Positions 1 to 6,516 of a stretch of 19,128 nucleotides of DNA are shown one piece after another. The position numbers and the translations under genes were made by a program. The notes beneath the pieces were generated by a model. The model did no database searches, had not been told where the DNA came from, and saw only the letters and a list, made by a program, of their open reading frames with translations. Source of the stretch: CAYNHF01 sp964397045 (GTDB lineage Bacteria; Actinomycetota; Acidimicrobiia; Spongiisociales; UBA5794); assembly GCA_964397045.1 (NCBI GenBank), contig CAYNHF010000029.1:1-19128 (forward strand), read 5' to 3'. The first letter of the stretch is position 1, and every line of letters begins with the position of its first letter.

Positions 1-274
1 TGATCCGGCTGACTCGCTACCAGCGATGTCCTGATAATGACCTGTCGACCCCACCCCACCATTCACCACGGGACGGTGTGACCTGATACGAGCCTGCCCA
101 CCACACGGTGTGGCCCATCCCAGTCCTGTCCACCCAACCCCACCGCACCTTGACATACGAGATTCACTATGCGCTCCCCAATCACTTGACAATCTCTGGC
201 AACGGGACACGGAACGGCGGGCTGCATCGCGCGACCTCTCCCGGCCCGGAAGCCTCTGCCGCTAACTTCCTCGG
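1..274. other. Non-coding lead-in with no supported gene
   Basis: I see no convincing reading frame here. A short perfect palindrome, CCACAC-G-GTGTGG, lies at 101-113. Two TTGACA hexamers (around 154 and 186) resemble -35 boxes, but neither has a good -10 box at the right spacing. The stretch upstream of the acetyltransferase start at 275 probably holds its promoter, which I cannot place. Confidence 0.4.
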
Positions 275-682
275 ATGACCATCAGCTACACCTGGCGCGG
301 CGATTTCGCCAACGCCGAACTCAACCACCTCCACGCCGAGGCATTCGACCACAGGGTCTTCGATGAGGCCGAATGGGACTGGAACGAACTCCTCGGCAGG
401 CACTCGCTGGGTTGGGTGACGGCACGAGATGAAGGCGCGCTCGTCGGCTTCGTCAACGTTCCTTGGGATGGGTTCGTGCACGCCTGGATCCAGGACACAA
501 TCGTTGCATCCAGCAGTCGGCGGCGTGGTGTCGGCACCAAGCTGGTCCACATCGCCCGAGACGAAGCCCGCCGCTCCGGCTGCGAGTGGCTCCACGTCGA
601 CTTTGATGCCGACCTCGACTCGTTCTATGTCGGTTCGTGTGGCTTCACCGCGACGCCCGCCGGCTTGATAGCGCTCCAGTAG
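275..682 (+). CDS. GNAT-family N-acetyltransferase (small, single domain)
   Basis: A 135-residue protein of the GNAT fold, expected to move an acetyl group from acetyl-CoA to an unknown amine in the cytoplasm. The acetyl-CoA pyrophosphate-binding motif A is visible at about residues 76-90 (IVASSSRRRGVGTKLV), with the RxxGxG-type core at 82-87. It is followed by a helix and the conserved late strand region around residues 105-123, ending in the FYVGSCGF segment typical of the family's C-terminal part. ATG at 275 is the natural start, although no clear Shine-Dalgarno precedes it. The gene stands alone on the plus strand and its 3' end runs 38 bases into the 3' end of the convergent membrane-protein gene. 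The substrate cannot be inferred. The family assignment is firm. Confidence 0.85.
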   Translation: MTISYTWRGDFANAELNHLHAEAFDHRVFDEAEWDWNELLGRHSLGWVTARDEGALVGFVNVPWDGFVHAWIQDTIVASSSRRRGVGTKLVHIARDEARRSGCEWLHVDFDADLDSFYVGSCGFTATPAGLIALQ

Positions 683-1334
683 CTCTACTTCCAGCCCGCT
701 CTGCGTCGAGATCAGCGACCGGCTGCTTCAGGTCGCCCGGACCGGACGATACCGGAACCTCCGCCGTGGCGGCCACGGTACGGCGGGACGGACGAGTCCG
801 CGGCTGAGGTTCGGGAGACGCCGCCAGCACCAGCCGAATCCCCAGCAGCACGATGACGATCGTCCCCGTCGCCACATACATGCCAAATACCGCCGGATGA
901 CCAGCGTCTGTACCCGCGAAGACCCCATGAAGGAGCGCTGCTGCAAAGGTGCCGAAGCTCAGGAAATGGATCGAACGCCATGTCGTCTGCTTGATGAACC
1001 GCTTCAAGTAGAAACTGAACGCGACAATCACGAGTGCATAGAACGCGGCTACCCCGAAAGCGACCGGTAGCGGCCTCCAGCCGGAAGCTCCGGGGAGCAG
1101 AAGCTCTCGCCATCCGAAGTCCACGAACTCGTCGACGCCGAGGGCACCCATGTGCAGCACCGTGGCCAGCACGGCTCCCAGCCCGAGGGATTCGTGGAAC
1201 CAGGTGACCGGCTTCGCTTTGACTGCACGCCCGAGCACCTTGGTCGACAGCAACAGTCCCCAGATCGTCGCCGCGGCGAGCAGTGCAAATGCCACGATCC
1301 CGGAGCCGCGAATGATCATCCACTCGGCGCTCAT
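645..1334 (-). CDS. Ferric-reductase-like (MsrQ/YedZ-type) haem membrane protein
   Basis: A 229-residue protein with five predicted membrane helices at about residues 10-30, 47-66, 89-110, 121-141 and 149-172. Two histidine pairs, H47/H61 and H123/H136, sit 14 and 13 residues apart on two helices, the usual bis-haem arrangement of ferric-reductase-like transmembrane domains. It should pass electrons across the membrane. There is no FAD/NAD-binding domain, so it needs a partner donor or acceptor. A basic, Ser/Ala-rich tail of about 57 residues follows the last helix. The start is the ATG at 1334, which overlaps the apbE stop as ATGA; a longer in-frame extension upstream lies inside apbE and is rejected. 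It is the last gene of the six-gene redox operon. The family is confident; the electron path is inferred. Confidence 0.82.
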   Translation of the reverse strand: MSAEWMIIRGSGIVAFALLAAATIWGLLLSTKVLGRAVKAKPVTWFHESLGLGAVLATVLHMGALGVDEFVDFGWRELLLPGASGWRPLPVAFGVAAFYALVIVAFSFYLKRFIKQTTWRSIHFLSFGTFAAALLHGVFAGTDAGHPAVFGMYVATGTIVIVLLGIRLVLAASPEPQPRTRPSRRTVAATAEVPVSSGPGDLKQPVADLDAERAGSRATGALSSRRASR

Positions 1335-2176
1335 GCCGCCAACTCCAGGCCCGTCGTGGCGAACACCGAGCCGTCGTGCCATACCACGAGCGCACCGGTC
1401 AGCCACTCCTGTCGCTCCGCCCAAGCGAGACCGTGTTCGCCCAACAGCAGCACAGCCTTGGCTCCGGCCTCCGCCTCCACTGCGGTTGTAGCGGTCACCG
1501 TTGCGGACAGGATGGGGCCCACCGCAGGTGCCAGGGTACGTGGATCGATGATGTGGTGAGCGTCCATACTGCCCGCCCGCCAACGTCGTCTGGTCACCGA
1601 ACTGGTGGCCAGCGCCCCGATCCCGAGGGGGACGGTGGCGACAACCTCATCCCACGGATCAAGCACCTCGACCAGCGCATCCGGTGTCGACGAGCGCACG
1701 TCGCCGCCGGCAGAAACGACAGAGGCCAGCCGACGCTCGACCGTCAGGTCGCATGCCCACCCTTTGGCGAGCCCACCGAGGTCGAGCTCCACACCAGGGG
1801 CCCGTCGCAACTGACCCGCTTCGATGGTCCATCCGATCGACTCGAGCGGATCCGGTGCTGCTTCGGTGTCACTCACCTCGACAAATGTTCGATCGTATCC
1901 CCACTCGCGAACTGCCGTACCCACGCCGACGTCCACGAGACCATCAGTGGCTTCTCGGAGCCGGGCCGCGACTCGGAGTACGGCAGACATCTCGTCGGAC
2001 ACCCCGACCACGAGCCGATAATCCCGATTGATCCGACTGAGTTCGCTCTCCGCGAGAAAGCGGCTGCAGCGCAGTTCGATCGTCCGAAAGAGATCTTTCG
2101 CCGCCCGCGGGTCGGCATCCTCTCCGACGGCCAAGACCACCTCGGTGCCCATCGCGGGGAACGACGCGTACCTCAC
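1331..2176 (-). CDS. apbE: FAD:protein FMN transferase (ApbE family)
   Basis: A 281-residue ApbE-family enzyme, which cleaves FAD and attaches FMN through a phosphoester to Thr/Ser of target redox proteins using Mg2+. Visible family landmarks are AMGTEV (8-13), RCSRFLAESELSRIN (36-50), DGLVDVGVG (78-86), the hallmark DLGGLAKGWACD (132-143), GGDVR (157-161), ATSSVTRRRW (190-199) and HHIIDPRT (207-214). I place the start at GTG 2176, because it overlaps the upstream stop as GTGA and the protein then begins right at the conserved N-terminal strand. No signal peptide or lipobox is present, unlike many exported ApbE proteins, and the protein is somewhat short for the family. It is coupled to its neighbours on both sides by 4-base overlaps. 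No canonical flavinylation target is visible in the operon. Confidence 0.9.
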   Translation of the reverse strand: MRYASFPAMGTEVVLAVGEDADPRAAKDLFRTIELRCSRFLAESELSRINRDYRLVVGVSDEMSAVLRVAARLREATDGLVDVGVGTAVREWGYDRTFVEVSDTEAAPDPLESIGWTIEAGQLRRAPGVELDLGGLAKGWACDLTVERRLASVVSAGGDVRSSTPDALVEVLDPWDEVVATVPLGIGALATSSVTRRRWRAGSMDAHHIIDPRTLAPAVGPILSATVTATTAVEAEAGAKAVLLLGEHGLAWAERQEWLTGALVVWHDGSVFATTGLELAA

Positions 2177-2559
2177 GATCCGCTGCTCTTGACGGTGGGT
2201 GGAGACGCAGCCGGAGCTGGTGCGGACGGACTCCCGGCCGGCGTGGAGCCGGACCCGGAAGACTGCTGAACAACGGTGCGAGTGATCACCCGGGGCGGTG
2301 GAGGCGGTACCGGCGTATACCGGATCACGACCAGGCCCTGCTCCGGCGGATCGGGAAGTGCAACCGTGGTGGTCGTGGTCGTCGGTGTCTCGCCGGCGGC
2401 AGGTGATGATGTCGTTTCTGGGTCCGGAACGGCAGCGGCGTCCGACTCGGCGGCCGAGGCAGCACTGATCGCCACGGCCGCGGTCCCCCACGCAACCGCG
2501 GCTCCGGTCCAAGCAACGATCCGTGCCCATCGCGAAGGGAAGAGGCGCTTGAACATCAT
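2173..2559 (-). CDS. Secreted or membrane-anchored Pro/Thr-rich protein of unknown function
   Basis: A 128-residue protein that I do not recognise. A basic N-terminus (FKRLFPSRWAR) is followed by a hydrophobic segment at about residues 14-35 and an ASAAES site that could be cut by signal peptidase, so it is exported or anchored. The rest is low complexity: a Thr run near residues 60-66, a Pro run near 83-88 and a Ser/Gly/Ala/Pro tail. The segment QGLVVIRYTPVPPPPPRV, then ITRTVV, resembles one in the acidic protein two genes upstream. The start at ATG 2559 overlaps the preceding stop as ATGA, and its stop overlaps apbE as GTGA, so it is surely translated with the operon. A linker or scaffold role at the membrane is only a guess. 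Confidence 0.7.
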   Translation of the reverse strand: MMFKRLFPSRWARIVAWTGAAVAWGTAAVAISAASAAESDAAAVPDPETTSSPAAGETPTTTTTTVALPDPPEQGLVVIRYTPVPPPPPRVITRTVVQQSSGSGSTPAGSPSAPAPAASPPTVKSSGS

Positions 2560-2933
2560 GGCGTGCCTCCCTCCTCGGCATCGGTGGCAACCGTCAACAC
2601 CACGCCGCGGTCGATCAGCACCAGCACAACGGTCTCAGGTAGATCGCGTTCCAGCTCCGACCCTGGGGTGGTCTCCGCGAACCCGCGGGCATGGAGCAGA
2701 TTTGCGATCGCCGGAGACAGCTCCGCGATGTCCGGTGGCGGCTCCGTCATTGTCACCACCTCCGGTTCGGCTACTGGTTGCGACGACGAGACCGACGGCT
2801 GCGTCACGGTGGTCTGGATCGGCGCAGCGTCGGCACCGTCGTCACCTGGTCCGCTGAGTACCGCCAGAAGTGACAACACCCCGAGAAGCGCAACCATCAC
2901 CGCAGCAGCAACAGACAGCGCTGATTTGGGCAT
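2556..2933 (-). CDS. Single-pass membrane protein of unknown function
   Basis: A 125-residue protein with one strong N-terminal hydrophobic helix (about residues 5-27, containing VMVALLGVLSLLAVLSG). It is followed by an acidic Thr/Pro/Val-rich linker and a small possibly folded part (about residues 68-118). That part holds the helix-like DIAELSPAIANLLHARGF and a strand-rich ETVVLVLIDRGVVLTV. The topology suggests the C-terminal part lies outside the cytoplasm. I place the start at ATG 2933; a TTG at 2954 is an in-frame alternative, and neither has a strong Shine-Dalgarno. It ends in a 4-base overlap with the next gene. About 105 bases separate it from the acidic-tail gene upstream. No family is recognised. 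Confidence 0.68.
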   Translation of the reverse strand: MPKSALSVAAAVMVALLGVLSLLAVLSGPGDDGADAAPIQTTVTQPSVSSSQPVAEPEVVTMTEPPPDIAELSPAIANLLHARGFAETTPGSELERDLPETVVLVLIDRGVVLTVATDAEEGGTP

Positions 2934-3038
2934 CAGCCGACTACCGGTTGGCAAGGAGAGCCTGCAGTCTCGACCCGCTGACTGCCACCGGCCACGCCGA
3001 GAGCGGGCGACGGCGAGGCAAGGTCGCCGCGCCGCGAA

Positions 3039-3662
3039 CTAGTCGTCATCGCCGCGTTCCTCTTCTTCTTCCTCCTCCTCGTCTCTCTCGTCTTCCTCGT
3101 CTCTCTCGTCTTCTTCGTCTTCCTCGTCTTCCTCGTCATGGTCGCGGGACCCCTCGCTCTCATCAGATCGCTCGTCATCCGAGATCGCGGCAACCAATGC
3201 GGTAGTAGTTGGAGGAGAAGGATTCTTGACGCGGACGGTCCTGACCACATCGGGTGGTGCGGGTGGTCCCGCCAGGACGAGACCCTCGTCCTCGCAGATC
3301 TGGCGCAATGCATCGAGCGCGGCCTGCTCCACCGGTGTGATCAGACCCTCATACTCGCGGTCGACCAACTCTTGCCCGTCCTCGCCACAAGCGGCTTCGA
3401 GGTCGGCTCGAGTAGCCGTTGCCGGTTCCACCACCACAACAGTTTCGGCGGATGCTTCCGTCGTGGCTGTTTCCGCCGCCTCGCTGGTGGCCACCATTGT
3501 CTCTCCTGCTCCAGTAGTCGTGTCATCCGACAACCCGCTGGGGGACACCAGGGCAAACGCGGCTACCGCACTCAAGGGTACGAGCAGCAGCCCCAACAAC
3601 AGCGACGAGGTAGCCCGATTCGTACCCTTCTTCTCGGTCTCCTGATTCGGTCGGTCGGCCAC
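3039..3662 (-). CDS. Single-pass membrane protein with polyacidic C-terminal tail
   Basis: A 207-residue protein of unknown function. A short basic N-terminus is followed by a membrane helix at about residues 18-39 (containing LLLGLLLVPLSAVAAFALV). Then come a Thr/Ala/Glu-rich linker to about residue 85, a small helical region with two cysteines (AACGEDG and RQICEDEG, about 87-135) and a Pro-rich stretch (GPPAPPDVVRTV). It ends with about 45 residues made almost only of Asp, Glu and Arg. Start GTG 3662 is chosen because GGAGG lies 7 bases upstream and the ferredoxin stop is one base away; a longer upstream reading lies inside the ferredoxin gene. If the C-terminal part is extracytoplasmic, the tail could bind metal ions or basic partners, which is inference. 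Its place right after the ferredoxin ties it to the redox operon. Confidence 0.75.
   Translation of the reverse strand: MADRPNQETEKKGTNRATSSLLLGLLLVPLSAVAAFALVSPSGLSDDTTTGAGETMVATSEAAETATTEASAETVVVVEPATATRADLEAACGEDGQELVDREYEGLITPVEQAALDALRQICEDEGLVLAGPPAPPDVVRTVRVKNPSPPTTTALVAAISDDERSDESEGSRDHDEEDEEDEEDERDEEDERDEEEEEEEERGDDD
3057..3138 (-). repeat. Purine-rich tandem repeat encoding the acidic tail
   Basis: On the plus strand this is a nearly pure CT tract with G only at codon edges. It contains two near-identical 18-base units (GTCTCTCTCGTCTTCCTC and a one-base variant) followed by degenerate GTCTTCCTC 9-mers. On the coding strand the units read as Asp-Glu-Glu and Glu-Arg steps. In-frame slippage could change tail length in multiples of three residues. 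Confidence 0.75.
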
Positions 3663-3663
3663 G

Positions 3664-3936
3664 TCATACCTCCAGATAGATGCACTCGGCGGGACACTCG
3701 TCGGCAGCATCGATGACGATCTCTGCCAGTTCGACAGGTACTCGCGCCAGCCCCGCGTTTCCCTTCGGTCCGTGTCCTGCTTGCTCAATGCCGTCGAAGA
3801 TCACGGTCCGATCGAAGTACGGCGGTGCTTCCTTCACGGCCCAGGCGCCGTCCGATCGTGCCTGGAATACTTCAGGAGCGATCTGCTCGCACGTCCCGGC
3901 TCCGGTGCACTCGAGGGGGTCGATCCACACTCTCAT
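3664..3936 (-). CDS. Single-cluster ferredoxin ([3Fe-4S] or [4Fe-4S] type)
   Basis: A 90-residue electron-transfer protein. The cluster motif is C10-TGAGT-C16 with C81-P near the end, that is CxxAxxC(x)nCP. The position usually held by the extra cysteine of a [4Fe-4S] cluster is Ala13, so a [3Fe-4S] or unusual [4Fe-4S] cluster is expected. This class often serves P450s and other oxidoreductases. A further Cys85 lies four residues after C81. The protein is longer than the common 60-70 residue forms because of an insert between about residues 30 and 65. Start ATG 3936 has AAGGAG 8 bases upstream; a longer in-frame reading to 3987 is less likely. It is the first gene of the redox operon and the probable soluble electron donor or acceptor for it. 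Confidence 0.85.
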   Translation of the reverse strand: MRVWIDPLECTGAGTCEQIAPEVFQARSDGAWAVKEAPPYFDRTVIFDGIEQAGHGPKGNAGLARVPVELAEIVIDAADECPAECIYLEV

Positions 3937-3956
3937 GTCACTTGCTCCTTGTTCCT

Positions 3957-3987
3957 TGCCTACTCGCAGCAGCGGCGCCAGTGTCAA
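3957..3987 (-). promoter_or_regulatory. Candidate promoter of the redox operon
   Basis: On the minus strand a perfect TTGACA -35 hexamer (3987 to 3982) is followed after 19 bases by TAGGCA, or after 17 bases by AGTAGG. Both are weak -10 boxes. The site lies 20-50 bases ahead of the ferredoxin start. The -35 is convincing; the -10 is not. Confidence 0.3.
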
Positions 3988-4197
3988 CGAAGCTCGGCTA
4001 ACGGTTGGTTAAGCGAGCGTGAAGCGCCGGTTGCCGGTCGGCGCCGGACGCCGGACGCCGGGGCGCATCCAGTAGTGAACTTCCGGGGCAGCATCTCCGG
4101 CGGGCGCCATTCCGGGAGGGAGCGAACCCATTGCGCGAGGAGGCCCGGCACGAAGAGGCTCGTGGTCGACCGGATCATTCGCCTGCGGGTTGGCTGC

Positions 4198-4332
4198 TCA
4201 GTGGTGTCTGAGCTTGATCATGTGCCAGAGCGTCCAACCTGCAAGTACGAACACCACGCCGATGACGACGAACGCCTGCCAGTTGAAGGTAGGGCAGTCC
4301 CCGTAGAGACACCAGTCGCTGAGTTCGTTCAT
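4198..4332 (-). CDS. 44-residue single-pass membrane peptide
   Basis: A tiny protein of 44 residues: a short N-terminal part with two cysteines (DWCLYGDCPTFNW), one hydrophobic helix at about residues 18-35 (AFVVIGVVFVLAGWTLW) and a basic His-rich end (KLRHH). GGAG sits only two bases before ATG 4332, closer than ideal. A longer in-frame reading to 4503 would lie inside the ABC gene and is not supported. It follows the ABC ATPase gene by 76 bases on the same strand and could be co-transcribed with it. No family is recognised. The helix flanked by Trp on both sides supports a real small membrane protein. Confidence 0.5.
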   Translation of the reverse strand: MNELSDWCLYGDCPTFNWQAFVVIGVVFVLAGWTLWHMIKLRHH

Positions 4333-4408
4333 ATCTCCAGGATGACGGGTGTCCGCCGCTCGCCAAGAGGCATTCGTCAGTTTCCGCGGCGTTCCCCGGA
4401 GCCGGCCC

Positions 4409-5497
4409 TCAACCCGATCTTCCCCCGTACGTCTCATGCGCCACCGCCACCCTGGTAACGGGGTCGAAGAAGTGCCCCGCAACGATCTCCACCTCGAGGA
4501 CATCGCCGGGTGACGCGGCGACGTCGCCTCCTACTCGCATCGCCAAGCGAGCTTCTCCGCACTCGATCTCGAGGATCTGGTGTTCGCCGTGGTACTCACA
4601 ACCCGTCACTGTGGCTCGCGTTCCCCCGGTCTTCACCACGACGTCCTCAGGTCGGATCCCCACCCGCACTGCACCAGGCGCGATCTTGCGAAACCCCTCC
4701 GCCTTTGACCGCAGTTGGAGGCGTCCAACGGTGATTCTGTAGCCATCTGCCGCACGCGAGAGCTTGCCGGGAACGATCCGCATCGGTGGCACTCCCAACG
4801 ACTGCGCAGCCACTTCCGAAGGAGGCCTGGCGTACAACTCGGATGGCGTGCCGACCCCACTGAGCCTGCCCTCATCGAGCACGGCGATCCTATCCGCAAT
4901 CGCCATGGCCTCGACGGGATCGTTCGTGGCCCACAGGGTGGTCACTCCATAGCCCTTCTGGAGCAGTGACAGCTCCCGGCGGGCCACCTCACGTAGTTGC
5001 GGATCCATCCGCGCCACCGGTTCATCCATGAGGAACACTTCAGGGACTTGCACCATCGCCCGTGCCGCCTGCACCAACTGTTGGTACCCGGCAGACAACG
5101 TCTCAGGTCGACGGTCGAGCAGATGCTGGATCGTCAGCACCCTGGCCTCGGCTTTGACCCTGCGGTCGACCTCGTCGCCCTTCACTCCACGAACCTCGAG
5201 GGGAAAGGCGACGTTCTTCCCCGCAGTGGCGAAGGGGAAGAGCACATTGTCCTGGAACATCATGGCCACCCGACGCCGCTTTGCCTCGTCCTCCACCACC
5301 TGCTGGTCGCCGATCCAGACTTCGCCGTGACTCGGCGATTGGAGCCCTGCGACGGTCCGCAGCAGAGTCGTTTTACCGGAGCCAGAAGGGCCCATAACCA
5401 CAACGAAGGCGCCGTCCGCCACCACGAGATCGACCCCGGACAGCAGCCGGTGCTCATCGGCAGACACGGTCAGACCCGAGATGGTGATCGATGCCAT
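4409..5497 (-). CDS. ABC transporter ATP-binding protein (MalK/UgpC-like with TOBE domain), divergent motifs
   Basis: A 362-residue ATPase subunit of the type that powers sugar, glycerol-phosphate or similar importers. An ABC domain (about 1-230) is followed by a TOBE-type regulatory region (about 240-362). Walker A is GPSGSGKTT (36-44), the Q-loop is FQDN (Q81) and Walker B is VFLMDEP (153-159). Three motifs are altered. The signature is LSAGYQQ (133-139) instead of LSGGQ, the D-loop reads MDPQLR, and the switch histidine is Asn191 (TNDPVEA). No aromatic A-loop residue is evident near position 12. Start ATG 5497 has a strong AGGAGG 5 bases upstream. No permease or binding protein is encoded nearby, so its partners must lie elsewhere. 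It may be the degenerate half of a heterodimer. Confidence 0.85.
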   Translation of the reverse strand: MASITISGLTVSADEHRLLSGVDLVVADGAFVVVMGPSGSGKTTLLRTVAGLQSPSHGEVWIGDQQVVEDEAKRRRVAMMFQDNVLFPFATAGKNVAFPLEVRGVKGDEVDRRVKAEARVLTIQHLLDRRPETLSAGYQQLVQAARAMVQVPEVFLMDEPVARMDPQLREVARRELSLLQKGYGVTTLWATNDPVEAMAIADRIAVLDEGRLSGVGTPSELYARPPSEVAAQSLGVPPMRIVPGKLSRAADGYRITVGRLQLRSKAEGFRKIAPGAVRVGIRPEDVVVKTGGTRATVTGCEYHGEHQILEIECGEARLAMRVGGDVAASPGDVLEVEIVAGHFFDPVTRVAVAHETYGGRSG

Positions 5498-5651
5498 CGG
5501 CACCTCCTGCCGGTGATCGTATCGTGAACGACCACGCACTAGTCACGTTGCCATCGGCAAATCCCATTCTCGAACCATCAGCGCCAACTACCGACAATCT
5601 CTGAGAGAACAAGAAAGGCCCAATCACCCTCGCGGGGCCGGGAGGACCGAG

Positions 5652-5873
5652 ATGACCAGCCAGGCTCGCATCCGAAAAGCGCTCAGCGCTCTCGAAGCTC
5701 GACGTCTCGAACTGGAACGGGTCATCTCAGACGATCTGGAACGCAAATTCCTGAAAGACGTCGAACCGTTTGCGGCGACCGGAGCCATCACCACCGCGCA
5801 TTCGGGTGGCTACTCCCTCGAACGGTCGAACACCATGGCGGCAGGGTTCTCCTCAATCACCTGGCTCGCCTGA
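5652..5873 (+). CDS. Small orphan protein, helical N-terminus
   Basis: A 73-residue protein of unknown function. Residues 1-38 are rich in Arg, Glu, Leu and Ala with a heptad-like pattern, suggesting a helix or coiled coil. The C-terminal half, from about residue 41, is Gly/Ser/Thr/Ala-rich and ends in SSITWLA with no cysteine. The start at ATG 5652 is well supported by GGGAGG seven bases upstream. It is the only plus-strand gene between two minus-strand blocks and is followed by a strong hairpin, so it looks like an independent transcription unit. The layout of a charged N-terminal helix and a Ser/Thr/Gly-rich end would fit a peptide precursor, but no modification enzyme is nearby, so that stays speculative. 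Confidence 0.6.
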   Translation: MTSQARIRKALSALEARRLELERVISDDLERKFLKDVEPFAATGAITTAHSGGYSLERSNTMAAGFSSITWLA

Positions 5874-5898
5874 CACTCAGCTTTGCCGTGCGCAACTA

Positions 5899-5923
5899 CC
5901 GACCCGGCCCTTGGCCGGGTCGG
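5899..5923 (+). terminator. Hairpin terminator between convergent genes
   Basis: A perfect 11-base-pair stem (CCGACCCGGCC with GGCCGGGTCGG) and a 3-base loop lie between the stop of the small plus-strand gene and the stop of rdgB. On the plus strand it is followed by TCCCCTTT, a modest T-rich tail. On the minus strand there is no T run. It probably ends the plus transcript and may also slow the minus one. Confidence 0.7.
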
Positions 5924-5937
5924 TCCCCTTTGGGCGA

Positions 5938-6516
5938 TCACTTCGCCAGAAGATCAGCCAGCGCTCGCAACGCTCGTGCTCGATGGCTCACGGCATGCTT
6001 TCGCTGTGGCGTCATCTCCGCCAGCGTTGTGCCGTCGACTTCGAAGACGGGGTCATACCCAAACCCACCGCCCCCTCGGGGCGACTCCGCGATAGTCCCC
6101 TCGAGTCTCCCCTCCGCCAGGAGAGCAGGCAAGCCCGGACGGACCAGGGCAACCGCGGTACGAAACCGTGCCCGACGATCGGCAACACCGTCGAGCTCAG
6201 ACAGGAGCTTGGCCACGTTCGAGGCGTAAGTGGCCTTGGGGCCGGAGAAGCGTGCCGTCATCACCCCCGGAGCACCTCCGAGCGCGGCTACCTCGAGTCC
6301 GGTGTCGTCCGCGACTGCCGGGTATCCGGTGTGATCGTGCACCGCCTCAGCCTTGAGGAGTGCATTGCCGGCAAGAGTTGGCTCGGTTTCCTCGACCTCG
6401 GGCCATGTCAATCCCTGCACCACCTCAATCTCAGGATCCACTGCTGTGAGTACCGTCTCGATTTCCTCGATCTTGTCGGGGTTCTGCGAGGCAACAACGA
6501 TGCGTCCGAGCCTCAA
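5938..6516 (-). CDS. rdgB: XTP/dITP diphosphatase (RdgB/HAM1 family)
   Basis: A 192-residue nucleotide-pool sanitiser that hydrolyses dITP, XTP and related non-canonical purine triphosphates to monophosphates and pyrophosphate. Family motifs visible are ASQNPDKIEEI (9-19, substrate-binding Asn and Lys), LAGNALLKA (near 48-56, usually with Glu where Gly stands), VADDTGLEV (near 68-76, catalytic Asp pair), PGVMTARFSG, GGFGYDPVF and a C-terminal SHRARAL. The start is TTG 6516, which overlaps the rph stop as TTGA; no separate Shine-Dalgarno is evident, so translation is probably coupled to rph. The rph-rdgB pairing is common in bacteria, including mycobacteria. Length is normal for the family. 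Confidence 0.93.
   Translation of the reverse strand: MRLGRIVVASQNPDKIEEIETVLTAVDPEIEVVQGLTWPEVEETEPTLAGNALLKAEAVHDHTGYPAVADDTGLEVAALGGAPGVMTARFSGPKATYASNVAKLLSELDGVADRRARFRTAVALVRPGLPALLAEGRLEGTIAESPRGGGGFGYDPVFEVDGTTLAEMTPQRKHAVSHRARALRALADLLAK

Noticed and set aside
154..191. Two TTGACA hexamers as promoters of the first gene
   Set aside because: No acceptable -10 hexamer lies 16-18 bases downstream of either, so I do not call a promoter.
1376..2269. Long plus-strand frame of 297 codons opposite apbE
   Set aside because: It is antisense to clear ApbE coding sequence and encodes no recognisable domain. Long antisense frames are expected at this GC content.
2177..2590. N-terminal extension of ApbE to 2590
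   Set aside because: The extra part is Arg/Gly-rich shadow coding of the overlapping small secreted protein. The GTG at 2176 overlaps that protein's stop and places the conserved N-terminal strand at the start.
3984..4178. 64-codon minus-strand ORF between the 44-residue membrane peptide and the ferredoxin
   Set aside because: It has no ribosome-binding site of note and an Arg/Pro/Ser-rich composition typical of chance GC-rich frames, and its end runs into the candidate -35 box. It was judged to be intergenic sequence.
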